Positions 25,240 through 33,100 of a stretch of 35,313 bases of DNA are shown here, piece after piece. The stretch is from Bernardetiaceae bacterium (GTDB lineage: Bacteria > Bacteroidota > Bacteroidia > Cytophagales > Thermoflexibacteraceae). The notes beneath the pieces were generated by a model. That model saw nothing but the letters and a program-made list of their open reading frames with translations, made no database searches and was not told where the DNA came from. The translations under genes and the position numbers were made by a program. Position 1 is the stretch's first letter. Each line of letters opens with the position of its first letter. Location of the stretch: the NCBI GenBank assembly GCA_025454895.1, contig JALONO010000004.1, forward strand, positions 1 through 35,313, written 5' to 3'.

Positions 25240-26679
25240 ATGTTCACTTCTATTTATCATTATATCGGCGGCCATTTTGAAGGGAGCGAGGCTTGGCTGC
25301 CCAGCGTAGCCCCTGCCACTGGCCAGGTAATGGCCCAAGTGGCCCGGGGCGGGGCGGCCCAGGTGCAGGCGGCCGTGGCGGCGGCCCAGGCGGCCTTTCC
25401 GGCCTGGGCGGCCCGGCCGGAGAGCGAGCGGGCGGGTTACCTGCTCAAAATTGCCCAGGCCATTGAGCAGCAAGCTGAGGCCCTGGCCCTGGCCGAAAGC
25501 CTGGATACTGGCAAGCCCCTGGCCCTGGCCCGGCGGATGGACATCCCGCGGGCGGTGGAGAACTTCCGGTTTTTTGCCACGGCCATTTTGCACCAGTTTT
25601 CCGAGAGTCACGCCACCGCCCCTAGCCAGCTTAACTACACACTACGCCAGCCGCTGGGTGTAGTGGGGTGCATTTCGCCCTGGAACCTGCCTTTGTACTT
25701 GTTTACTTGGAAAATTGCCCCAGCCTTGGCGGCGGGCAACTGCGTGGTGGCCAAACCGTCGGAACTGGCCCCGCTCACGGCCTTTAAACTGGCCCAAATT
25801 TGCGTGGAAGTGGGCCTGCCGCCGGGCGTGCTCAACTTGGTGCAAGGCCTAGGCCCCGAGGCGGGCCAAGCTTTGGTGGAGCATCCGCAGGTGAAGGCCA
25901 TTTCGTTTACGGGCGGCACCGCCACCGGGCGGCAGATTGCCCTGGCGGCCGCCCCGCAGTTTAAAAAACTCTCGTTGGAAATGGGCGGGAAGAACCCCTT
26001 TGTGGTGTTTGCTAACTGCGATTGGGAGGCTACTCTGGCCACCGCGCTGCGGGCGGGTTTTACCAACCAAGGGCAAATTTGCCTGTGTGGGCCGCGGATG
26101 TTGGTGGAGCGGAGCGTGTACCCGCGTTTCCGCGACGAGCTGGTGGCCCGCGTGCGCGCCCTGCGGGTGGGCGACCCCTTGGACCCGGCCACTGACCAGG
26201 GCGCGCTCATTTCGGCGGCCCACCGGCAAAAGGTGCTGGGCTACGTGCAACTGGCCCAGGCCGAAGGGGGCACCGTGCTCACCGGCGGCGAGCCGGTAAC
26301 CGTGCCCGGCCGCTGCGCTGAAGGGTATTTTATGGCCCCCACCGTAATAGAAGGGCTAGGCCCGGCCTGCCGCACCAACCAGGAGGAAATTTTTGGCCCG
26401 GTGGTTACCCTGCAACCATTTGACAACGAGGCGGAAGCGATTGCTTTGGCCAACGCCACCAGCTATGGTTTGGCGGCCAGTGTACACACCAACCACTTGG
26501 CCCAAGCCCACCGGGTGGCGGCCCAGCTCGAGAGCGGCATCGTGTGGCTCAACGGCTGGCTGGTGCGCGACCTGCGCACGCCCTTTGGCGGGGTCAAAAA
26601 CTCGGGCCTGGGCCGCGAGGGCGGCTTTGCGGCCCTCCGTTTCTTCACCGAGGAAAAGAACGTCTGGCATAGTTGGTAG
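25240..26679 (+). CDS. Aldehyde dehydrogenase, ALDH8/2-aminomuconate-semialdehyde type
   Basis: This 479-residue NAD(P)-dependent aldehyde dehydrogenase has general base Glu247 in LSLEMGGKNP and catalytic Cys281 in NQGQICLCG. They are 34 residues apart, as in classical ALDHs. The NAD-binding FTGGTATG stretch near 226-233, the SPWNLPLY motif near 147-154, the EEIFGPV motif near 385-391 and the PFGGVKNSGLGREGG ending are all present. Overall it resembles human ALDH8A1 and bacterial 2-aminomuconate or 2-hydroxymuconate semialdehyde dehydrogenases most closely, including the CLC and NGWLVRDL-type segments. With kynurenine 3-monooxygenase nearby on the opposite strand, oxidation of 2-aminomuconate semialdehyde in tryptophan breakdown is a good but unproven guess. 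The ATG at 25240 gives a standard N-terminus. Confidence 0.92.
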   Translation: MFTSIYHYIGGHFEGSEAWLPSVAPATGQVMAQVARGGAAQVQAAVAAAQAAFPAWAARPESERAGYLLKIAQAIEQQAEALALAESLDTGKPLALARRMDIPRAVENFRFFATAILHQFSESHATAPSQLNYTLRQPLGVVGCISPWNLPLYLFTWKIAPALAAGNCVVAKPSELAPLTAFKLAQICVEVGLPPGVLNLVQGLGPEAGQALVEHPQVKAISFTGGTATGRQIALAAAPQFKKLSLEMGGKNPFVVFANCDWEATLATALRAGFTNQGQICLCGPRMLVERSVYPRFRDELVARVRALRVGDPLDPATDQGALISAAHRQKVLGYVQLAQAEGGTVLTGGEPVTVPGRCAEGYFMAPTVIEGLGPACRTNQEEIFGPVVTLQPFDNEAEAIALANATSYGLAASVHTNHLAQAHRVAAQLESGIVWLNGWLVRDLRTPFGGVKNSGLGREGGFAALRFFTEEKNVWHSW

Positions 26680-26762
26680 CGTGGCCGCCCTGACCGCCCG
26701 GCAGGGAAAATCCTCCGCCTTTACCCAATGGTTACCAAGGCCAGCAACTTCTAGGCACCAAT

Positions 26763-26789
26763 AAAAAACCACCGCCGGTGGGCAGTGGT
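26763..26789 (-). terminator. Intrinsic terminator of the YtxH-like gene
   Basis: On the minus strand, ACCACTGCC and GGCGGTGGT form a 9-bp stem with one G-U pair and a 4-base loop (CACC), followed directly by TTTTTTAT. It lies about 28 bases after the stop at 26817 and faces the end of the convergent dehydrogenase gene. Confidence 0.8.
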
Positions 26790-26816
26790 GGGTCAGTTAC
26801 CTGGTTTGGCGAGGGC

Positions 26817-27119
26817 CTACTTTTTTTTGATCTGCCCCTCCAGGTCGTTGATGGCACTGTGGATCTTCTCGGCTTCCTTCACGATTTCACCCACTACTTT
26901 TTGGCCGTCGGCTTTGGCACTGTTCACGGGCGGGGCCTCTTCCTTGCGGTCAGCCAGGGCCTCGGTCAGTTTTTTGAGGGCATCTATGTATTTGTCCAAG
27001 CGGTAGCTCACCCGGTCGCGCAGGTTGTTGCCCTTATCGGGGGCGTATAGCATACCCACCACGGCACCTACGGCAATACCGGAGAAAAACCCGATGAGGG
27101 TGTTGGTTGCTTTTCCCAT
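26817..27119 (-). CDS. YtxH domain-containing membrane protein
   Basis: This 100-residue protein starts with a glycine-rich hydrophobic helix (about 7-27) holding the family motif G-x3-GAVVGMLYAPDKG. This leads into a charged, coiled-coil-prone tail (about 35-98) ending in KKK. The family is anchored in the membrane with the tail in the cytoplasm. Members are often stress-induced, but no biochemical role is established. A -7 box 24 bases upstream and a strong terminator downstream suggest a short single-gene transcript. Confidence 0.88.
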   Translation of the reverse strand: MGKATNTLIGFFSGIAVGAVVGMLYAPDKGNNLRDRVSYRLDKYIDALKKLTEALADRKEEAPPVNSAKADGQKVVGEIVKEAEKIHSAINDLEGQIKKK

Positions 27120-27142
27120 TCGTTTAAGAAAAATGTTATAAG

Positions 27143-27150
27143 CAAAGTTA
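27143..27150 (-). promoter_or_regulatory. Possible -7 box for the YtxH-like gene
   Basis: TAACTTTG on the minus strand matches TAnnTTTG. The expected transcript start near 27136 gives a 17-base leader. The nearest TTTG upstream is at a 12-base spacing, so the -33 element is weak, and any such element would overlap the 3' end of kmo. Confidence 0.38.
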
Positions 27151-27166
27151 GGGATTCTATGTCAAA

Positions 27167-28534
27167 TTAGCCAGCGGTTGCCATTTGTTGGGCCAGGGCG
27201 GCCAAGTCCAGCCGCTGTTCCCAGTTGTCGGCGGTGAGGGTGGGGTCCTGCATCACGGCCCGCATAATGGCCTCCTGCCGCTGGCCCAGCCGCAGGGCCT
27301 CGGCGTAGGGCAAGTGGCTGAACGTTACCATCGTGTACAGCGGCACCCAGTGCTGCGGGAAACGGGCGTGCAGTTGGGCCTCGATTTTTTTGCGCAGTAG
27401 AAACCGGGGGTCGGCCACCAGGTCGCGCATTTCCAGGAAGTTGGCTAGGGCCAGTTCGCCAATGGCATCGGCATGGGGCGGGCGTTGCTGCTGGTAGGCG
27501 GCCAGCACGGCGGGCCAGTCGCTGGGCTGCTGGTCCAGCAGCTCGGTGAGGATGCGGCAGTCCTCGAAGCCGCAGTTCATCCCTTGGCCAAAAAACGGCA
27601 CAATGGCGTGGGCCGCGTCGCCGATGAGGGCGGCCTGGCCGCGCACCCAGGGGCCGCACCGCACCGTGTGCAACGAGCCGGTGGGGTTGGCAAAAAACTC
27701 TTCCACCAGGTCGGGCATCAGGGCTTGGGCATCGGCAAACTGGGCGGCAAAGAACGCCTGCACCTGCGCGGGCGTGGTCAGGCTGGCAAACGAGGTCTCG
27801 CCCTCGAACGGGAAAAACAGCGTACAGGTGAAACTGCCATCCGGGTTGGGCAGGGCAATGAGCATATAATTATGCCGGGGCCAAATGTGCAAGGCGTGTT
27901 TTTCCAATTGGTGCTGGCCGTTGGCCCCCGGCGGGATGGTGAGTTCCTTATACCCGTAGTCGATGTACTGCTGGGAGTAATTGAAGCGGTCGGTGCGCTG
28001 GAGGGCCTGCCGCAGGGCCGAGAACGCCCCGTCGGCCCCGAAGAGCGGACCGAGGTAGGCCAGTTCTTTGGTTTGATGGTTAGTAGTTTGCAGGCTGATG
28101 GTGTGCGCCTCCAGGTCCACCCGGCGGCAACGGTGGCCAAAGTAAAAACTGGCCCCGGCCTGCTCGGCGGCGTGGGTGAGGGCTTGGTTGAGCAGCCCCC
28201 GCGACACCGAATAAATGGCTTGGCCCGCCTGGCCGTAGGGCTGGAAGGTGAGCGTGCCGTCGGGCGCGTGCATCATGCGCCCGTGCATGGCAATGGCCAA
28301 CTCGCGCACGGGGGCGGCCATGCCCGCCCGCTCGAGGGCCAGCCAGCCGCGCTCGCTCAAGGCCAGGTTGATAGAGCGGCCGCCCGTGTAGCCAGCGCGG
28401 CGGGGGTCGGGCCGGCCTTCGTACACTTGCACGGAGTGGCCCCGCTGGGCCAGCATCAGGGCCAGCAGGGAGCCTACTAGGCCCGCGCCTAAAACGGTAA
28501 CCGGGGGCCCCGGGTGGGATGGCAACGAGTTCAT
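27167..28534 (-). CDS. kmo: Kynurenine 3-monooxygenase
   Basis: This 455-residue class A flavoprotein hydroxylase converts L-kynurenine to 3-hydroxykynurenine using NADPH and O2. The FAD Rossmann motif GAGLVG is at 16-21 with Glu39 at the end of the second strand (VYEGRPDPR). The family-specific GGRSINLALSERG segment (51-63) and the flavin-binding GDAAHAIVPFFGQGMNCGFEDC block (about 304-325) are both intact. It lacks the long C-terminal membrane anchor of mammalian enzymes, as usual in bacteria. The start is the ATG ending at 28534. With the ALDH8-like gene nearby it supports tryptophan catabolism via kynurenine, although kynureninase, 3-hydroxyanthranilate dioxygenase and tryptophan dioxygenase are not in the window. 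Confidence 0.95.
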   Translation of the reverse strand: MNSLPSHPGPPVTVLGAGLVGSLLALMLAQRGHSVQVYEGRPDPRRAGYTGGRSINLALSERGWLALERAGMAAPVRELAIAMHGRMMHAPDGTLTFQPYGQAGQAIYSVSRGLLNQALTHAAEQAGASFYFGHRCRRVDLEAHTISLQTTNHQTKELAYLGPLFGADGAFSALRQALQRTDRFNYSQQYIDYGYKELTIPPGANGQHQLEKHALHIWPRHNYMLIALPNPDGSFTCTLFFPFEGETSFASLTTPAQVQAFFAAQFADAQALMPDLVEEFFANPTGSLHTVRCGPWVRGQAALIGDAAHAIVPFFGQGMNCGFEDCRILTELLDQQPSDWPAVLAAYQQQRPPHADAIGELALANFLEMRDLVADPRFLLRKKIEAQLHARFPQHWVPLYTMVTFSHLPYAEALRLGQRQEAIMRAVMQDPTLTADNWEQRLDLAALAQQMATAG

Positions 28535-28606
28535 GACCGTAAATTAACAGGGAAACATTTTTTAGGCGAAGCCGTGGCCTCGAAACCCAGTGCGCAGCCC
28601 TAAAGT

Positions 28607-28768
28607 TTAGGCTGCTGGGGCCGGGCCCTCAGGCGGCTCATACGTGAGGATGATGGCGGGCTGGGCCACATCGGCCTTGGGCGTAGGCTTTCCCATAACA
28701 AAAAGCACCAATAGGGCCAACACCAAAACGAACGTAAAGGCAAGCCCAGCGACGCTAAAAAGGGACAT
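28607..28768 (-). CDS. 53-residue membrane microprotein
   Basis: This is a short open frame from an ATG (28766-28768) to a TAA (28607-28609). It starts MSLFSVAGLAFTFVLVLALL, giving one strong transmembrane helix (about 4-25) closed by MGKP, then a soluble tail of about 28 residues with many prolines and a YEPPEGP motif. The codon usage looks like that of the neighbours. The layout (short helix, then Pro/Ala-rich tail) recalls the 85-residue protein at 24699-24956, but the sequences are not clearly related. It is not TatA: there is no amphipathic helix after the membrane segment. It lies 72 bases upstream of the kmo start on the same strand and is divergent from tatC. The function is unknown. 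Confidence 0.6.
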   Translation of the reverse strand: MSLFSVAGLAFTFVLVLALLVLFVMGKPTPKADVAQPAIILTYEPPEGPAPAA

Positions 28769-28862
28769 GATCAAAGACGGTTAAGCGGCCAAATGGAACG
28801 ATCAATCATCACAAAGCCAAAAATTGACCTAAATTTACGGGTAAAAATAGCTTGGCCCGGCC

Positions 28863-29708
28863 ATGAGTGAAGAAAAAGAAATGTCGTTTATCGACCACCT
28901 GGAAGAACTCCGCTGGCACCTGATCCGGGCCTTGGCCGGGATCGTGGTGTTTACCTTGGTGGCGTTTTTCAATAAAGCGATCGTTTATAACCTGATCATT
29001 CTTGGCCCATCGCGGGTGGAATTTTGGACTTACCGTATGTTTTGTAAACTCTCGGAGGTTACCTGTGTGGACAAAATGCCCTTTATCATCATGAACCGGG
29101 ACCCGGCGGGGCAGTTTACCATGCACTTGTTTTCGTCCATCGTGATCGGCATTATCATTTCGTTTCCCTATATTTTTTGGGAGATTTGGCGGTTTGTGAG
29201 GCCCGGCCTTTACGAGAACGAGCGCAGCGTAACCCGGGGGGCCACTTTTTTTGTGGGCCTGTTGTTTTTTACGGGCGTGCTGTTTGGGTATTACGTGGTT
29301 ACCCCGCTGTCAATCAACTTTTTGGCCAATTACCAACTGGACCCCAGTATCCAAAACCAGTACGATTTGTCGTCGTACATCTCCACCATCGCCACCCTTA
29401 CGCTGGGGGCGGGCTTGTTGTTCCAGTTGCCGATGGTGGCGTTTTTCTTGGCCAAGGTGGGCATCCTTACCCCAGCCTTCATGCGGCAGTACCGCCGGCA
29501 CGCCACGGTGATCATCCTCATCGCGGCGGCCATCCTCACCCCCTCGCCCGATGTGATTAGCCAGATTTTGGTGGCCGCGCCGCTGAGCCTGCTCTACGAG
29601 CTGAGCATTTACATTGCCGCCTACGTGGAAAAGAAGAACAATGCCCGCGAAGCCCTGGAAGCGGCCAACAGCAGCCCGGAAGGCCCGCTGCCCCAGTTGG
29701 CGGAGTAA
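28863..29708 (+). CDS. tatC: Sec-independent protein translocase subunit TatC
   Basis: This 281-residue inner-membrane protein with about six transmembrane helices is the receptor core of the twin-arginine system, which exports folded proteins. The conserved FIDHLEELRWHLIRAL at about 9-24 includes the Glu-rich cytoplasmic N-terminus that contacts signal peptides. Other TatC hallmarks are the FPYIFWEIWRFVRPGLYENE region near 100-120 and the ILTPSPDVISQ motif near 222-232. A hydrophilic tail of about 30 residues follows the last helix. tatA/tatB are not adjacent, which is common in Bacteroidota. The ATG at 28863 is the start. The promoter is not clear in the 94 bases before it. Confidence 0.96.
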   Translation: MSEEKEMSFIDHLEELRWHLIRALAGIVVFTLVAFFNKAIVYNLIILGPSRVEFWTYRMFCKLSEVTCVDKMPFIIMNRDPAGQFTMHLFSSIVIGIIISFPYIFWEIWRFVRPGLYENERSVTRGATFFVGLLFFTGVLFGYYVVTPLSINFLANYQLDPSIQNQYDLSSYISTIATLTLGAGLLFQLPMVAFFLAKVGILTPAFMRQYRRHATVIILIAAAILTPSPDVISQILVAAPLSLLYELSIYIAAYVEKKNNAREALEAANSSPEGPLPQLAE

Positions 29709-29771
29709 TCCTCAATCAAATTTGCGGAGGTTATAGTAGCATCGCAGGGCTTTGGCCAGTTTGGCCAGGCC

Positions 29772-29990
29772 CTATCTACCACCCAGGGCACTTTTTTGCA
29801 AACGCCAATACTTTTTGAAGTTGAGCCAAAAAGCCATCACCAAGTAAAAAATAATGGGCGACCCAAACGTGAGGAACGATATGTAGATAAAATAAAGGCG
29901 GATGTTGCCGATGGCGATCCCCATCCGCTCGCCCAGGAAGGTGCAAACCCCAAAAAGGTTTTGTTCTAAATAAAATTTAAAATTTTTCAT
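29772..29990 (-). CDS. PspC domain-containing small membrane protein
   Basis: This 72-residue protein carries a PspC-type core: NLFGVCTFLGERMGI (11-25), then IRLYFIYISFLTFGSPIIFYLVM (30-52) as hydrophobic segments, then an aromatic/basic end. PspC proteins sit in the inner membrane and, where studied, help sense envelope stress, but no other psp gene is here. The frame is open to a GTG at 30005, but the ATG at 29990 is the better start because the preceding sequence is AT-rich upstream DNA. It lies convergent to tatC with a 63-base gap. Confidence 0.82.
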   Translation of the reverse strand: MKNFKFYLEQNLFGVCTFLGERMGIAIGNIRLYFIYISFLTFGSPIIFYLVMAFWLNFKKYWRLQKSALGGR

Positions 29991-30238
29991 TTTGGTTGCA
30001 AGCACAAATAAGCAACTACGAAAATAGGTAAAAAAGCGGACTGATAGTTGGTCTGATCGGCCGATGTAAGAAAAATTCCGATCAAAAAAGGCTGAAACCG
30101 CTTGCTTAACCCATTGTTCGGCAGTTTGTTTAAGCTAAAGCGAAAAACTCCTAATGTAAATTGGGCGAAACCTCAACAATATCGGATAATGCGCAATTCT
30201 TGCCAATGCAATAGCCAAACAATGGCCTAGTGGTTTAA

Positions 30239-30271
30239 GTTAAATTTAACGAGCGCGTAACGGTTACGTGC
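30239..30271. promoter_or_regulatory. Two adjacent palindromes, candidate operators for pdhB
   Basis: GTTAAATTTAAC at 30239-30250 is a perfect 12-bp palindrome. Two bases later, GCGCGTAAC-G-GTTACGTGC (30253-30271) has 9-bp arms with one mismatch; its inner CGTAAC-G-GTTACG core is exact. They end 28 bases before the TTTG box of the promoter, an activator-like position. The binding protein is unknown. Confidence 0.45.
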
Positions 30272-30299
30272 CAGCCTCGTTTGGCCACCCAGGTTCGGG

Positions 30300-30329
30300 T
30301 TTGCAAAACAACCGCTTTTATTACTTTTG
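30300..30329 (+). promoter_or_regulatory. Promoter of pdhB
   Basis: TTTG at 30300-30303, an 18-base spacer and TACTTTTG at 30322-30329 match both boxes of the Bacteroidota consensus, with a spacer one base shorter than usual. Transcription should begin near 30336, about 58 bases before the ATG at 30394. Confidence 0.65.
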
Positions 30330-30393
30330 TGCCGCCTAAACCGCCGGTGCCTGGCCCGGCAAGTTGAACCCAAGCCAAATTTGACCAATTGTT

Positions 30394-31374
30394 ATGAGAC
30401 AAATCCAGTTCCGTGAGGCCCTACGCGAAGCCATGACCGAGGAGATGCGCCGCGACGCCAGTGTGTTTTTAATGGGCGAAGAAGTGGCCGAGTACAACGG
30501 GGCCTACAAAGTGAGCCAAGGGATGCTGGACGAATTTGGCCCCGACCGGGTGATTGATACCCCCATTGCCGAACTAGGTTTTGCGGGCATTGGGGTGGGG
30601 GCGGCCATGAACGGCCTGCGGCCTATCATCGAGTTTATGACTTTCAACTTTTCGCTGGTGGCCATCGACCAGGTGATCAACTCGGCCGCCAAAACCCTGT
30701 CCATGTCGGGCGGGCAATACGGCTGCCCCATCGTGTTCCGGGGGCCTACGGGCAACGCGGGCCAACTGGGCGCCCAGCACTCGCAAAACTTCGAGAACTG
30801 GTTTGCCAATACGCCCGGCCTCAAGGTGGTGGTGCCCGCCGACCCCTACGATGCCAAGGGGCTGCTCAAATCCTCGATCCGCGACTCGGACCCGGTGATT
30901 TTTATGGAAAGCGAAGTGATGTACGGCGATAAGGGCGAAGTGCCGGAAAGCGAGTATTTGTTGCCCTTGGGCCAGGCCCACGTGGCCCGCGAGGGCAAAG
31001 ACGTAACCCTGGTGTCGTTTGGCAAGATGATGAAGGTAGCCCACAGCGCGGCCGATGAACTCCAGAAAGAGGGCATCGCGGCCGAGGTGATCAACCTGCG
31101 CTCCGTGCGCCCGGTCGACTACGCCACCATCATCAACTCGGTGAAAAAGACCAACCGCCTGGTGGTGGTAGAGGAAGCCTGGCCGCTCTCCTCGATTGCT
31201 ACGGACATCGCCTTTAACGTGCAGCGCCACGCCTTCGATTACCTGGATGCGCCCGTGCTGCGCGTGAACTCGATGGACGTGCCCCTGGCCTACGCGCCCA
31301 CGCTCATTGAGGCCACCCTGCCCAATGTGAAGCGCACGCTGGAGGCCGTAAAATCGGTGATTTACCGCAAGTAG
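30394..31374 (+). CDS. pdhB: Pyruvate dehydrogenase E1 component, beta subunit
   Basis: This 326-residue thiamine-diphosphate-dependent subunit of the pyruvate dehydrogenase complex works with the alpha subunit and lipoyl E2 to make acetyl-CoA. Clear family blocks are [17 protein letters not shown] (27-43), [20 protein letters not shown] (55-74), the [15 protein letters not shown] segment (about 117-131) and the C-terminal half with VNLRSVRP-like and [11 protein letters not shown] motifs. The length matches stand-alone E1-beta proteins. The alpha subunit and E2 are not adjacent, so the complex must be completed from other loci. A branched-chain 2-oxoacid E1-beta is the alternative, but the sequence reads closer to PdhB. 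It has its own promoter. Confidence 0.93.
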   Translation: MRQIQFREALREAMTEEMRRDASVFLMGEEVAEYNGAYKVSQGMLDEFGPDRVIDTPIAELGFAGIGVGAAMNGLRPIIEFMTFNFSLVAIDQVINSAAKTLSMSGGQYGCPIVFRGPTGNAGQLGAQHSQNFENWFANTPGLKVVVPADPYDAKGLLKSSIRDSDPVIFMESEVMYGDKGEVPESEYLLPLGQAHVAREGKDVTLVSFGKMMKVAHSAADELQKEGIAAEVINLRSVRPVDYATIINSVKKTNRLVVVEEAWPLSSIATDIAFNVQRHAFDYLDAPVLRVNSMDVPLAYAPTLIEATLPNVKRTLEAVKSVIYRK

Positions 31375-31385
31375 CCAAGCCGGTT

Positions 31386-31417
31386 AAAGCGAGGTGTTTC
31401 TTGCCCCGCCGCTTTTT
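31386..31417 (+). terminator. Probable terminator of pdhB
   Basis: AAAGCG (31386-31391) pairs with CGCTTT (31410-31415), followed by two more T, 11 bases after the stop codon. The stem is short and the 18-base loop is large, so it is a modest candidate. Confidence 0.42.
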
Positions 31418-31433
31418 ACCCAACCTAATGACG

Positions 31434-31578
31434 AAAAAAACCTCGGCAGCTCTATGCTCCGAGGTAAGGAATAAGCCAAGTGGAGAGGGGCCGACCCGTC
31501 TCCACTTTTTATTTGATTGGTTTTGTGCCCGGCTTTTGGTAGTTTGCCCCCCGGTGCGGCCCCAGTTGGGGCACTTTT
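31434..31578 (+). ncRNA. Multi-hairpin leader before the sugar transporter
   Basis: Three hairpins lie between pdhB and the transporter. The first (31440-31465) has ACCTCGG/CCGAGGT and AGC/GCT stems around a TCTAT loop. The second (31478-31507) has AAGTGGAGA/TCTCCACTT, one G-G mismatch, then GGG/CCC around CCGA, followed by TTTATTTG. The third (31554-31574) has CCCCA/TGGGG inside a GTG/CAC outer stem with a CGG bulge, followed by TTTT just before the coding start. On the minus strand the first is followed by seven T. It could be tandem or bidirectional terminators, an attenuator, or a small RNA. I can match it to no known RNA family. Confidence 0.4.
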
Positions 31579-31603
31579 ATGAAAATCAAAACCACTGCTG
31601 CTC

Positions 31604-33076
31604 ATGGCCCAAATTTCCTCCTCGGCTGGCACGGCTAGCCAAACTACCTATGTGAATAACCAATCGGCATTGTACACGCTCATGTCGGTATGGTTTTTCT
31701 GGGGCTTTGTGGCGGCTTCCAACGGCATCCTCATCCCCCTTTGTAAAGAGAAATTCGACCTCACCCAAACCCAGTCGCAGTTCATCGACTCGGCGTTCTA
31801 TGCGGCCTACTTCGTGGGTTCCATTATCTACTTTGGCGTTTCTAGCATCATCCGCACCGATTTACTCAACCGCATCGGGTACAAAAACGGCATCGTTTAC
31901 GGCTTAATCTTGTCGGCTGTGGGGTCGTTGCTGTTTTACCCGGCCGCCCAAACCGCCTCGTTCGCGCTGTTGTTATCGGCCCTGTTCATTGTGGGCCTGG
32001 GCTTTTCGTTGCAGCAAATTGCCACCAACCCCTACATGATCATCCTGGGCGACCCGGCCACCGGGGCCCAGCGGATCAACCTGGGCGGGGCCGTGAACAA
32101 CCTGGGCACCACCCTAGGCCCGGTGTTGGTGAGTTTCGCCATTTTTGGGGTGATCAACGAAGAAACCGCCAAAACCGCCGCCGAAACCGCCACTATCGCT
32201 TCCGTTAAAACCCCGTACCTGATTTTAGGGGCCTTGTTTTTGGCCGTGGCGGGCTTTTTCTGGATTTCCAAATTGCCCCCCGTTACTAACGACGAGGCCG
32301 TCGAGATCGGCACCGGCGTGCTCAAATACCCGCAACTCCTTTTAGGGATGACCGCCATTTTTGTGTACGTGGGCGTGGAGGTAACCATTGGCAGCAACCT
32401 AGGCGAGTACCTCAAAATCACCCGCCAGCTCGACTCCTCGGCCATTTCGCCCTACGTGTCGCTGTTTTGGGGCAGCATGATGATGGGCCGCTGGACGGCG
32501 TCTATCTCCAACTTTAATCTATCCAAAACCACCAAAATGGTGCTCACGGTGGTCATGCCTTTTTTGGCCTTTGGCGTGGTGCTGCTGGCCAACTACCTGC
32601 GCGGCAGCCAAATCGACGAGCTTTACCCTTACGGTATTTGCGTGGTGGTGCTCATCGCGGCCTTTTGGGCCAGCCAAGACCGGCCGGTGCGTACTTTGTT
32701 CATTTTTACCGCGCTGGGGGTTGTTTCCTCCTTGTTGGGCACGGTGTTTACTGGTGATTTTGCCTTGTTTGCCCTCATCAGCGGCGGGCTTTTCTGCTCG
32801 GTGTTGTGGCCCAGCATTTTTGCTTTGGCCCTGGCCGGCCTGGGCAAATACACCAGCCAAGGCTCGGCCTACCTGATCATGATGATTTTGGGCGGGGGCA
32901 TTATCCCGGTGTTGCAAGGCATCCTGGCCGACAAAATCGGCATCCAGGCCTCCTATTGGTTGGCCGTGGCCTGTTTTGCCTACCTGTTTTTCTTTGGCGT
33001 GCGGGTGCAGCAAGTGCTGCGCCGCCAAGGCATTGATTTCGACCAAGAAGTGGCCCGCAAAGCCGCCGCACACTAA
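31604..33076 (+). CDS. Sugar:proton symporter of the FucP/GlcP major facilitator family
   Basis: This 490-residue inner-membrane transporter has about 12 hydrophobic helices. The N-terminal half shows the FucP-type signatures SVWFFWGFVAASNGILIP (28-45), LTQTQSQFIDSAFYAAYFVGS (53-73) and QQIATNPYMIILGD (near 137-150), and the GGAVNNLGTTLGPVL segment (near 160-174). These place it with L-fucose, glucose/galactose and N-acetylglucosamine permeases of Bacteroidota. The substrate cannot be read from sequence. The ATG at 31604 lies behind the hairpin-rich leader. The DinB-like gene follows 24 bases later, so they probably share a transcript. Confidence 0.92.
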   Translation: MAQISSSAGTASQTTYVNNQSALYTLMSVWFFWGFVAASNGILIPLCKEKFDLTQTQSQFIDSAFYAAYFVGSIIYFGVSSIIRTDLLNRIGYKNGIVYGLILSAVGSLLFYPAAQTASFALLLSALFIVGLGFSLQQIATNPYMIILGDPATGAQRINLGGAVNNLGTTLGPVLVSFAIFGVINEETAKTAAETATIASVKTPYLILGALFLAVAGFFWISKLPPVTNDEAVEIGTGVLKYPQLLLGMTAIFVYVGVEVTIGSNLGEYLKITRQLDSSAISPYVSLFWGSMMMGRWTASISNFNLSKTTKMVLTVVMPFLAFGVVLLANYLRGSQIDELYPYGICVVVLIAAFWASQDRPVRTLFIFTALGVVSSLLGTVFTGDFALFALISGGLFCSVLWPSIFALALAGLGKYTSQGSAYLIMMILGGGIIPVLQGILADKIGIQASYWLAVACFAYLFFFGVRVQQVLRRQGIDFDQEVARKAAAH

Positions 33077-33100
33077 CCGACCCTTCCTTCTTAATCTCTC

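Larger units (their letters stand above)
29991..30393. other. Divergent control region between the PspC gene and pdhB
   Basis: This 403-base gap holds no gene. It contains the pdhB promoter at 30300-30329 and, upstream of it, two adjacent palindromes at 30239-30271, listed separately. Nothing convincing was found for the minus-strand PspC promoter. The region is AT-rich compared with the flanking genes. Confidence 0.5.

Noticed and set aside
27473-28480. Antisense frame (335 residues) opposite kmo
   Set aside because: The minus strand encodes a complete kynurenine 3-monooxygenase; the antisense translation lacks any domain and is a compositional shadow.
28607-28768. Microprotein as a TatA homologue next to tatC
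   Set aside because: It lacks the amphipathic helix and conserved Phe-Gly hinge expected after the TatA membrane helix, and it is on the opposite strand.
31384-31632. 82-residue minus-strand frame across the hairpin leader
   Set aside because: It spans all the hairpins and overlaps the transporter start; no promoter pattern was found on the minus strand and the translation has no features.
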